A stretch of DNA of 64,000 nt, taken from assembly GCF_001274935.1 (NCBI RefSeq), contig NZ_LILC01000013.1, forward strand, positions 434,001 to 498,000, in the 5' to 3' direction. Positions 9,167 through 16,217 of this stretch are shown one piece after another (position 1 is the stretch's first letter; each line of letters starts with the position of its first letter). The position numbers were made by a program, and so were the translations under genes. The stretch comes from Priestia koreensis. GTDB lineage: Bacteria; Bacillota; Bacilli; Bacillales; Bacillaceae_H. The notes under the pieces were generated by a model. It ran no database searches. It saw only the letters and a program-made list of their open reading frames with translations, and had not been told where the DNA came from.

Positions 9167-9874
9167 TTGAAAAATACGATTGATTGTTATAGCGACGTGC
9201 TAGAAATGCTTGATTCACTGCTACGAGACCCTGAGCCTTTTCGGGAAGATTTTTATACGGACCGAACGAAACCTATTCCGATCTTTACAGACTATCCTGA
9301 TGAAACACTCGTTTCTTACATGAAAAGCCTAAACGTAACAGGAAGAAAAGTATTAGACATTGGATGTGGTGCTGGCCGAAATGCACTATTTTTAGCTTCA
9401 CAGGGATTTGAAGTCGATGCAATTGATTTATCCTCCACGTCTATCCAGTGGGCAAAAGAACGAGCAGATGAGCGAAAGCTTTCCATTCGCTTTGTTCATG
9501 GGAACCTGTTCGAAACCGCTCTATGTACAGACGCATATGATTTCATCTATGATTCTGGCTGTTTTCACTACCTCGCTCCGCACAGACGCATTACATACAC
9601 TAAATTGGTTACACGTTTGTTAAAGACCGGCGGACATTTTGGCATTACGTGCTTTGTTCCAGAAGGGAAATTTGGAGGTTCAACCCTCTCAGATTGGCAA
9701 GTCTATGAACTTCGGACGCTTCAAGGTGGGCTTGGCTATACAAAAGAACGTTTAATAGACATATTCAATCAACTTCAGTTAATTGATGCGCGGGCAATGA
9801 ATGATGTAAGTGATGGAGAAAAGCTATTCGGAAGCTCAGATTTATTATCTGCTCTCTTTATTAAAGCAAACTAA
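9167..9874 (+). CDS. Class I SAM-dependent methyltransferase
   Basis: A 235-residue protein with motif I LDIGCGAGRNALFLASQG (about residues 62-80), the acidic ribose-binding end of strand 2 (VDAIDLS), and YDFIYDSGCFHYL for motif post-I/II. It matches the Methyltransf_11/25 type class I fold. The substrate is unknown; related proteins methylate small molecules or metalloid oxyanions. The start is TTG 9167, 6 bases after AGGAGTGAGG. It is monocistronic with a WalR-like box upstream. Confidence 0.85.
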   Translation: MKNTIDCYSDVLEMLDSLLRDPEPFREDFYTDRTKPIPIFTDYPDETLVSYMKSLNVTGRKVLDIGCGAGRNALFLASQGFEVDAIDLSSTSIQWAKERADERKLSIRFVHGNLFETALCTDAYDFIYDSGCFHYLAPHRRITYTKLVTRLLKTGGHFGITCFVPEGKFGGSTLSDWQVYELRTLQGGLGYTKERLIDIFNQLQLIDARAMNDVSDGEKLFGSSDLLSALFIKAN

Positions 9875-9995
9875 GTTTATTCCATAGAGGATACGGACGT
9901 TTAATTGTTCTTGTTATTGTCCTCTTCCTATCTAGCGAAGAATACTACACGTTTTCTTTTTTATTACAGACTTATTTTTCGTTTTGTATCATCTT

Positions 9996-10012
9996 TGTAA
10001 CATTACTGTAAT
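9996..10012 (+). promoter_or_regulatory. WalR-type direct repeat
   Basis: TGTAAC-N5-TGTAAT, an exact fit to TGTWAH-N5-TGTWAH, lies in the gap between the methyltransferase and the secreted protein, about 250 bases before the latter. Its target is uncertain. Confidence 0.35.
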
Positions 10013-10178
10013 ATTACTCCCCTTTTCTACCCGTCTTCTTTTCAATCATTTTGTTATTTCATTTACATCTCAACCCTTTAAAAGCCTTTATTATCAACCT
10101 TTATATCAATCTATGTTTAAAAATCTCAATTTTTTTTAAAAAATATAGGCAAACTACTTTTCAATTGTTACTTTTTGT

Positions 10179-10195
10179 TGTAACATAAATGTAAC
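10179..10195 (+). promoter_or_regulatory. WalR-type direct repeat before the IseA-like gene
   Basis: TGTAAC-N5-TGTAAC, an exact fit to the WalR consensus, centred about 75 bases upstream of the start at 10263. It would overlap or adjoin the promoter, a position suited to repression. Confidence 0.55.
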
Positions 10196-10262
10196 AAAAG
10201 AAATATAAAAACAATATTTGTTACATAGATAACGACATATAACGATTAGGAGTGGACGAGAC

Positions 10263-10793
10263 ATGAAACGATTTGGACTTATTTTATCAGTGGTGGCACT
10301 TTCTTTTACATTACATACACAAGCAACAGCAAAAACAACGGCAGAAACATTATCGACAAACAACGCAATTACTCTTGCAGCAGATGGCAGCGAACATTTT
10401 TGGAATGCTTTACACGGTTCAAAAGACAATTCATGTACACCTCGTACATTCGACTATAAAGATGCAGATTACGTCTATCTTTGTGAAGAGTTTGATACAA
10501 AAGAAAAGCTATCAAACTACTTAAACGAAACGTTCACAAACGGTAGCATTGAACAAGGACTAAAAGATTATGACTACATGACATACAACGGAAAGCTTGC
10601 TCACCCAGTTGGTGATGGTTTCAGCATGCTTGATTGGGATCATGCAACAGCAAAGCTTGTTAAGAAACAAGGTAGCACACGTACATTTGAGTTTACCGTT
10701 CCAACTGTAGACGGAGATAGCGTAAAACGTCACGTAACATTTGCATCAGTAGGATCACAGTGGAAAATTACAACATTTGACGCTGTGCAATAA
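10263..10793 (+). CDS. Secreted protein, IseA (YoeB)-like autolysin inhibitor candidate
   Basis: A 176-residue protein with a signal peptide (MKRFGLILSVVALSFTLHT, predicted cleavage after ATA near residue 23) and a mature domain containing FDYKDADYVYL, FDTKEKLSNYL, GKLAHPVGDGF, WDHATAKLVKK and TFEFTVP. Length, secretion and this pattern recall IseA/YoeB, the secreted inhibitor of D,L-endopeptidase autolysins, which in B. subtilis belongs to the WalRK regulon. A WalR-type box precedes this gene as well. Two cysteines (CTPRTFDYKDADYVYLC) may form a disulphide. The family call is from memory and not aligned. Confidence 0.55.
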   Translation: MKRFGLILSVVALSFTLHTQATAKTTAETLSTNNAITLAADGSEHFWNALHGSKDNSCTPRTFDYKDADYVYLCEEFDTKEKLSNYLNETFTNGSIEQGLKDYDYMTYNGKLAHPVGDGFSMLDWDHATAKLVKKQGSTRTFEFTVPTVDGDSVKRHVTFASVGSQWKITTFDAVQ

Positions 10794-10822
10794 TCGTTAA
10801 CCATTTTACCTTACCTTTACTG

Positions 10823-10857
10823 AAAAAAACGCGTCGCTTATTAGCAACGCGTTTTTG
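10823..10857. terminator. Bidirectional terminator
   Basis: AAAAACGCG and CGCGTTTTT arms, with one internal mismatch and an inner GC/GC pair, lie between the convergent secreted-protein gene and the 10873 gene; T-runs are present on both strands. Confidence 0.75.
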
Positions 10858-10872
10858 TTATTTCCTCTATTA

Positions 10873-11466
10873 TTACTTCCAGTTTACGTATCGAGCCTCT
10901 CCTGCAAACAGCTTATCGGCTACTAGCCGTCCTTTCTTGTCAAACGCACGAATATTCCAGTTGCTCTCCGTGTATTTATTTAGCACAAACAGCGCGTATC
11001 GATTTTTCACTTTTTGAACGTGGTACACCTTTGAATGTGATTTCACATCGTTTAATGAAAGGTGATATGGTGCCGTCTGGGATACTCCTTTTAAATGATT
11101 TCCAAGCGCTATGTATTTAATTTTTGAGCGTGGTGCCGTTTCAATAGCTACAACGAAACGGCTATGATCTCCCATGCCCGTTGCTTTGAACGGTTTTCCT
11201 GCTTCAACCGAATACCCGAACGTCCCCCCATCAGATTGGTACAAAAAACCAAACTTTCTTTCTAAGCGGCTAATACCAAACGTGCGAAACGTTTCGTCCT
11301 CAAATAAGACAATTTTTCCGTAATTCTTTATATCCTTTGATTCAATAATTTTCACATTGTTTTCGTGAGAGATTGCCTCTTCTGCTGAGACGTGCATATG
11401 ATCGAATTTCAGCAGAACAAGAGTCATGATTCCTATTGCAAAAGCTCCAATGATTACTTTTTTCAT
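10873..11466 (-). CDS. Membrane-anchored or secreted hypothetical protein, 197 aa
   Basis: An N-terminal hydrophobic segment (MKKVIIGAFAIGIMTLVLL) followed by a hydrophilic domain rich in beta strands; the HVSAEE stretch near residue 25 could be a signal cleavage site. There are no cysteines and no recognised catalytic motif. It faces the outside of the membrane by topology. The family is not recognised. Confidence 0.65.
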   Translation of the reverse strand: MKKVIIGAFAIGIMTLVLLKFDHMHVSAEEAISHENNVKIIESKDIKNYGKIVLFEDETFRTFGISRLERKFGFLYQSDGGTFGYSVEAGKPFKATGMGDHSRFVVAIETAPRSKIKYIALGNHLKGVSQTAPYHLSLNDVKSHSKVYHVQKVKNRYALFVLNKYTESNWNIRAFDKKGRLVADKLFAGEARYVNWK

Positions 11467-11543
11467 TCATCATCCCCCCGGTGAAGAACTTCTTGATTTA
11501 TATAGCCTATTAAAAACTTCGCTTATGTTATATAGTCCCCCTT

Positions 11544-12227
11544 TTATGCATGTTTTAACTCTTCTTCATATGTAAAATGAGGATGTGACTCGATCTGCTG
11601 ACGTACTTCTTCTAACGGAAGCTTTGAATACAATCCGTAATAAGAATGTTGTTGAATGTGGAATTGGCGCATGATGTCAGAAATAGCAAGCATGCGAGAT
11701 TCATGATCAAATTCCCTCATAAAAGTGCGAAAGTGAATCCAATCCTCTTTTTCCATCACTTTAATAACTGTACACATTTCCTCATTAATACAAGCTTCCT
11801 CCACACTAAAAATCATTTGTGGATGATCTTCAGACGGATGATCTGTGTCGTTTTTGACGAGCGTTTGAAAATCTGCCAATAGCCTGTGAAACTCTTCAAT
11901 CGTTTCAATGCAAAATCCGATATGCCAGTGCGGCGCCGTTCGTTGATCGTATTCCCAGTCAATTGATGATAAGTTGTACATAGTTGAAAGCTTCCTTAAC
12001 ACGCGCTTATTTGTAAACCCTGTTTTAAATACCACTTCCGCTTTATGATCAGATTCCATAAAAATCGTAAAAATATCCCCACACCATACGTTCGCCTCGC
12101 CAATCATTTCGATATATTCCTGTGAAGCCACGGCGAGCTCTTCGCACGGCACGGCGTCATTTACTAGACGATAGTGATGTTCAGCAGCAAACTGTGTTAC
12201 GAGCGCTACTAATTCTTCTTGCTTCAT
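11544..12227 (-). CDS. Hypothetical protein, 227 aa
   Basis: A soluble acidic protein. Its first half contains EYIEMIGEANVWCGDIFTIFMES and WEYDQRTAPHWHIGFCIETIEEFH, its second half a helical stretch ending FTYEEELKHA. There is no membrane segment and no motif I can name. It follows the DUF1992 gene on the same strand after a terminator, so it is probably transcribed separately. Confidence 0.65.
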   Translation of the reverse strand: MKQEELVALVTQFAAEHHYRLVNDAVPCEELAVASQEYIEMIGEANVWCGDIFTIFMESDHKAEVVFKTGFTNKRVLRKLSTMYNLSSIDWEYDQRTAPHWHIGFCIETIEEFHRLLADFQTLVKNDTDHPSEDHPQMIFSVEEACINEEMCTVIKVMEKEDWIHFRTFMREFDHESRMLAISDIMRQFHIQQHSYYGLYSKLPLEEVRQQIESHPHFTYEEELKHA

Positions 12228-12251
12228 CCTCTAGTCTCCTTCCTTCCACTC

Positions 12252-12285
12252 AAAAATAGCTTCGGTTCCATTTAAGAACCAAAGC
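12252..12285 (-). terminator. Rho-independent terminator
   Basis: On the minus strand GCTTTGGTTC pairs with GAACCGAAGC (one G-U), followed by TATTTTTG. It ends the DUF1992 gene. Confidence 0.75.
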
Positions 12286-12299
12286 CCATTTACGTGCAT

Positions 12300-12638
12300 T
12301 TACTCTTCCCAAATCTTCTTCGCTCGTTCAAGGTTTTGTAAGCTAATGAAGCCTTTTTGCATTGGAGGTGGACATTGAACGTTATGTTTCTTAATTTTTT
12401 CATTGATCACGTTGACCTCTTCATCCGTTTGGCAGGTGCGTACGAGCGCTGAAATTTCCTTTTGAAGCTGAAGCCACGGTGGTAAATAACCGGCATCACG
12501 CGCAACTTTCTCAAAATTTTGGAACACGTCCCGCTTAAAATAATCCTGACTAAGCGGTTTTCCTTGCCCTTTCAGAGGACCTTGATCACCTGAATTTTTC
12601 AACATATCGCCAATTAAATCATTGTACTTATTTTCCAT
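12300..12638 (-). CDS. DUF1992 protein (DnaJ-homologue subfamily C member 28-like)
   Basis: A 112-residue protein with the DUF1992 signature: GQGKPLSQDYF, GYLPPWLQLQKEI and the C-terminal NLERAKKIWEE. Bacterial stand-alone DUF1992 proteins lack a J domain and have no firm role. I start at ATG 12638, directly after GGGGGGAGAAGG; the 17-residue extension of the longer frame carries no conserved features. Confidence 0.8.
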   Translation of the reverse strand: MENKYNDLIGDMLKNSGDQGPLKGQGKPLSQDYFKRDVFQNFEKVARDAGYLPPWLQLQKEISALVRTCQTDEEVNVINEKIKKHNVQCPPPMQKGFISLQNLERAKKIWEE

Positions 12639-12750
12639 CCTTCTCCCCCCATTTCGACTCAAAAACCTTCCTTTCATCCTTGTGTTCATTGTACCATATT
12701 ATTACAGTCTTTTTTAGACAAGAACTTCTGAACGGAAACGAGGAAACGAT

Positions 12751-13074
12751 ATGCAACGCTTAGAGTTAGACGCTGACTTAAAGATCAATTTCTCATTGGT
12801 CTCCGTGCCTAACAATAAAGAGCTAAAGAAGCTGCTCACTTACTGTTTATTATTGCACCAGCATGCTCATACCATTACCTCCACTTCTTCTTTTACATTA
12901 AAAGACGTACTATATGCTCAGTACGAATGGGTTCTTTTATTTACGAAGAACTATACGGAGCAATACCGGACCGATGAAGGATTTCAGCAGCATTTACTGG
13001 ACATACTTGAGACAATCGAAGTAGAACTCGGAAATGTAGATTGGGCGCTTATCCAATCCTTTGAAGAAAAATAA
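12751..13074 (+). CDS. Hypothetical protein, 107 aa
   Basis: A small helix-rich soluble protein (LKKLLTYCLLLHQHAH, DVLYAQYEWVLLFTKNY, FQQHLLDILETIEVEL). The ribosome binding site is weak (GAGG 9 bases before the ATG). It is divergent from the DUF1992 gene. No family is recognised. Confidence 0.55.
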   Translation: MQRLELDADLKINFSLVSVPNNKELKKLLTYCLLLHQHAHTITSTSSFTLKDVLYAQYEWVLLFTKNYTEQYRTDEGFQQHLLDILETIEVELGNVDWALIQSFEEK

Positions 13075-13168
13075 GAGTATACATCCCTCTTATTATTTTG
13101 GAACAAACTAACAAAAAATTTGCGTTTGTTCTCGTGTAATCAGGGAACAACATACAAGGCTCCCTTTC

Positions 13169-13207
13169 AAACCTATTTCTTTTCACTTAGAAATGGGTTT
13201 TCTTTTC
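13169..13207 (+). terminator. Rho-independent terminator
   Basis: An 11-bp stem AAACCTATTTC / GAAATGGGTTT (one G-U pair) followed by TCTTTT. A weaker inverted repeat, GAACAAAC/GTTTGTTC, lies upstream at 13101-13131. Confidence 0.8.
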
Positions 13208-13322
13208 TTGAAACTAACGCTCATCTGGCGGCAGTTTCTTACTTATTTCGGTTTTCGAAACAAAATAATTGACCCTTTTTTTAATAAGGAGTATCTTTAG
13301 TTCAGTCATCAAATCTTTTGTG

Positions 13323-13351
13323 TTGCAAAGTTTATTTTTTTGTATTATAGT
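13323..13351 (+). promoter_or_regulatory. SigA-type promoter of the aldehyde dehydrogenase gene
   Basis: TTGCAA (13323-13328), a 17-base spacer and TATAGT (13346-13351). Transcription from about 13358 would give a leader of roughly 180 bases before the start at 13536. Confidence 0.6.
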
Positions 13352-13366
13352 ACTCATTGCAACATT

Positions 13367-13386
13367 AATTGATAGGTCAATCAATT
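13367..13386 (+). promoter_or_regulatory. Candidate operator just downstream of the promoter
   Basis: AATTGAT-N6-ATCAATT, perfect 7-base arms, lies about 10-30 bases after the predicted transcription start, where a repressor would block elongation or initiation. Confidence 0.4.
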
Positions 13387-13457
13387 GCCCACAATGAAAA
13401 ATAAGGTAATTTTAGATTGAGCTAATGATCCCAATTATACACCCATCAATCTGGTTT

Positions 13458-13510
13458 GACCTTTCAAGCTTTTAGATCCCTAAATCTTGTCCCCAAAGCT
13501 TGAAAGGTTC
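13458..13510 (+). promoter_or_regulatory. Long leader stem-loop before aldehyde dehydrogenase
   Basis: ACCTTTCAAGCTTT (13459-13472) and its exact complement AAAGCTTGAAAGGT (13495-13508) form a 14-bp perfect stem with a 22-base loop; TTGA/TTCAA extends it with one bulge. No T-run follows, so it is not a simple terminator. It ends 12 bases before the AAAGGAG of the gene. Confidence 0.6.
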
Positions 13511-13535
13511 AAGACCATACAAAGGAGAATGTTCG

Positions 13536-14840
13536 ATGGAAAACTATCATGAACTTTTAAAAAAACAACATGCCTTCTTTAAAGGCGGACAAACAAAAGA
13601 TGTTCAGTTTCGTATTAATACGTTAAATAAATTAAAAGACTTAGTGCAAACACACGCTCAAGATGTATTAGATGCTGTAAAAGCAGACCTTAACAAGCCA
13701 GAAGTAGAAGCAAAACGCGCTGAGGTTGGTCTTGTAATCGGTGAAATTGACTATATGGTTGAAAACCTAGCTGCATGGGCAGAACCAAAAGAAGTGGAAA
13801 CACCTGCAATGCTTGAAGGTGCAAAAAGCTTCATTTTACCAGAGCCATACGGTGCAGCACTTGTGATTGCGCCTTGGAACTACCCGTTCCAACTTGCGAT
13901 GAACCCATTAGTAGGAGCAATTGCAGCTGGTAACACAGCAGTGTTAAAACCATCTGAGCTAACACCACGCACATCTAGCCTGCTTGCGACGCTTATTAAT
14001 GACAACTTCCCTGAAGAATATCTACGCGTAGTTGAAGGTGAAGTCGAAACAAGCACAGCGCTATTAAACGAAAAATTTGACTATGTGTTCTTTACAGGAA
14101 GCACAGGCGTAGGGAAAATCGTTGCTCAAGCAGCTGCTAAACACCTAACACCTGTAACGCTTGAACTAGGTGGAAAAAGTCCCACAATCGTTCATAAAGA
14201 TGCAAATCTTGATGAAACGGCTGCACGCATTGCACGCGGAAAATTCGCAAACGCTGGTCAAACTTGCGTAGCGCCTGACTACGTTCTTGCTCACCGCAGC
14301 GTAAAAGATGAGCTCATTAAAAAATTACAAGAAGTGATCACAGCTACGTATGGTGAAGACGTAACGAAAAACCTTGACTTCCCTCACGTAGTGAGCGACA
14401 GACACTTTGATCGCTTACACGGCTTCTTAGACAATGGCGACTTAGCAGTTGGTGGTCAATCAGACCGTGATCGTTTGTTCATTGAGCCAACTGTGTTAGA
14501 CAACATTTCTTTTGAAGATGCTGTTATGCAGGATGAAATCTTCGGACCTATTCTTCCTGTAATCGTATATGATGAGCTTTCTGAAGTGATTGATGAAGTA
14601 ACAAAACGACCAAAACCACTAGCTCTTTACATCTTCTCTGAAGACGAAGACGTTCAAAATGAAATCTTACACAACATTTCATTCGGTGGCGGTTCAATTA
14701 ACGACACAATCACACATATGACAACTCACTATCTACCATTTGGTGGTGTCGGTGAAAGTGGTATGGGTGCTTATCATGGTAAAGCAAGCTTTGATACATT
14801 CTCACACTTCAAAAGCATTTTAAACCGCCCAACAAAATAA
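13536..14840 (+). CDS. Aldehyde dehydrogenase, class 3-like (YwdH type)
   Basis: A 434-residue NAD(P)-dependent aldehyde dehydrogenase. Visible are the cofactor region VIAPWNYPFQLAMNPLVGA, FTGSTGVGKIV, the general-base glutamate in LELGGKSP and the catalytic cysteine in GQTCVAPDYVL, plus the C-terminal LPFGGVGESGMG. The short length and direct N-terminus fit the class 3/fatty-aldehyde type, such as Bacillus YwdH. I start at ATG 13536 behind AAAGGAG; a frame from 13500 would begin inside the leader stem-loop. It should oxidise aliphatic or aromatic aldehydes. It is monocistronic with an unusually structured leader. Confidence 0.93.
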   Translation: MENYHELLKKQHAFFKGGQTKDVQFRINTLNKLKDLVQTHAQDVLDAVKADLNKPEVEAKRAEVGLVIGEIDYMVENLAAWAEPKEVETPAMLEGAKSFILPEPYGAALVIAPWNYPFQLAMNPLVGAIAAGNTAVLKPSELTPRTSSLLATLINDNFPEEYLRVVEGEVETSTALLNEKFDYVFFTGSTGVGKIVAQAAAKHLTPVTLELGGKSPTIVHKDANLDETAARIARGKFANAGQTCVAPDYVLAHRSVKDELIKKLQEVITATYGEDVTKNLDFPHVVSDRHFDRLHGFLDNGDLAVGGQSDRDRLFIEPTVLDNISFEDAVMQDEIFGPILPVIVYDELSEVIDEVTKRPKPLALYIFSEDEDVQNEILHNISFGGGSINDTITHMTTHYLPFGGVGESGMGAYHGKASFDTFSHFKSILNRPTK

Positions 14841-14870
14841 TGGGGTAAACAAAGGAGAGAGGCTACGATT

Positions 14871-15215
14871 GAGGCCACTGAAAAACTTCGGCTTTTTTAG
14901 ATGATCAGTAGCATGTAAGACAGAAAAGCTGGATCCATTCCGTTCTTTGGAGTAGATCCAGCTTTTTCTTCATTATAAAGCAAAAACGGCCAAGTTCCTT
15001 TCAAAATGGGAACTTGGCCATTACATCTGATGCAGTCGCTCTAGGTTGTTTGGAACGGAAGGTGCGAGACTCCTGAGGGATTAGCGTGACAGGTGAGACT
15101 CCGCAGAGCAGCGAGGAGGCTCACCGCACGCCCCGCGGAAAGCGAAGCAACCTGGAGTGGAAATCAACCGACTCCGTTATGAAAGCAATCCTTTAAGGAC
15201 TTTTTCAGTGGCCTC
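14871..15215. repeat. 345-bp inverted-repeat-bounded element carrying a Bacillus dispersed repeat
   Basis: GAGGCCACTGAAAAA at 14871-14885 is repeated exactly, inverted, at 15201-15215. Between them are two strong hairpins (arms 14924-14936/14955-14967, containing AAGCTGGATC, and 14988-14998/15009-15019, GGCCAAGTTCC) and a GC-rich block (about 15055-15165, with AGGTGAGACTCC, GGAGGCTCACCGCACG, CCCCGCGGAAAGCG). I recognise this block from memory as a sequence dispersed through Bacillus genomes. It has no coding frame, and no target duplication is obvious at the borders. The whole looks like a non-autonomous mobile element or a structured repeat. Confidence 0.65.
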
Positions 15216-15236
15216 GTGTATGCGTGTTCCTTTTTA

Positions 15237-16217
15237 CTACTTCCCTGCCATATCTGCTTCATGAAGAAACAGAAGTTTTTGAAATAAATCGGCGCCTAGC
15301 AGATCATGAATTTCCTTCATCTTTTTCTCACTCGCACTGAGCGGAATCATGTGAAACTGAACGAGCGTTGATACACGCTGCACAATACTGTCCTCATAGC
15401 CGAGCTGTGTAAGCCAATACGCGGCTAGCTGCGACGAAACAAACTCATGGCCAATAAAGTGAGCGTATCTCGTTTCCTCGCCTTTTCGAGTCGTAAAACT
15501 TTTACAATAGCCCTTTCCAAGATCATGAAAAAGCGCTGCCCACAGCATTATGAGACGATCCTTACCCTCGTATTTCTCTAGCACATACTTGTACACATAG
15601 TAAATATGGCGACTAATGGAGAACGAATGATACGTAGAATCTTGTGACACATTAAATATATCCATAAACTCCGGAATAACCGCCGCAAGTTGTGGAATTA
15701 ATTCGTCATGAGATGCACCAGAGGTAACGGCTGCTTCAAGCGCATTTCTTGTTTCACTCGCCCTACCCACGCCGTCATTAAAATAAATCACGTCGTCCCA
15801 TCCTTCATTCATAACAGGAATATGAAGGGCTTTATACATTTTATCAATGACGGAATTTCCTACTTTTCGCGTACGATGCTCATCCTGGTATTGAATATCC
15901 GTCAGATGATTATTTATATAATAAGCTACTTTTTCGTTCGCTTTGATCACGTAGTTAATTAGATGCACACGTTTTTTCCTTATGAGATTTGTGGCGTCAT
16001 AAATAACCGTCTCGCCACGCAAAAGATGCATATTGGCACGTTTATTCATTTCTTCGAATACACGTACATTTTGAGACTGATCATTCACATTACCAAAAAG
16101 CTCTTTACGCAGCTCATCCGATGAAAGAACGACGCCGTTCTCTTGCATACTCAGTTGCCGTGCAAGCGTTGATTTGCCTGATGCCGGAAGACCAACCATC
16201 ATGATGAATTTACTCAA
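15237..16217 (-). CDS. P-loop polynucleotide-kinase-like protein fused to an HD domain
   Basis: A 326-residue two-domain protein. The N-terminal kinase has the P-loop GLPASGKST (residues 9-17), SSDELRKELFG like the substrate aspartate region of T4 polynucleotide kinase, then DATNLIRKKR and a basic lid (HRTRKVGNS). The C-terminal half is an HD phosphohydrolase (LFHDLGKGYC, with YAHFIGHEF). The start is TTG 16217, 4 bases after GAAGGTGAG and overlapping the stop of the RNA ligase gene by 8 bases, so the two are co-translated. Together they probably heal and seal broken RNA ends. The assignment of HD to 3'-end phosphatase work is inference. Confidence 0.75.
   Translation of the reverse strand: MSKFIMMVGLPASGKSTLARQLSMQENGVVLSSDELRKELFGNVNDQSQNVRVFEEMNKRANMHLLRGETVIYDATNLIRKKRVHLINYVIKANEKVAYYINNHLTDIQYQDEHRTRKVGNSVIDKMYKALHIPVMNEGWDDVIYFNDGVGRASETRNALEAAVTSGASHDELIPQLAAVIPEFMDIFNVSQDSTYHSFSISRHIYYVYKYVLEKYEGKDRLIMLWAALFHDLGKGYCKSFTTRKGEETRYAHFIGHEFVSSQLAAYWLTQLGYEDSIVQRVSTLVQFHMIPLSASEKKMKEIHDLLGADLFQKLLFLHEADMAGK

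Noticed and set aside
13101..13131. GAACAAAC/GTTTGTTC inverted repeat as a LexA box
   Set aside because: The arms are 15 bases apart, not 4, and lack the CGAAC-N4-GTTYG geometry.
15041..15165. Fragment of an rRNA or tRNA gene, suggested by high GC
   Set aside because: No cloverleaf or rRNA motif is present; the block fits a dispersed Bacillus repeat within the inverted-repeat element.
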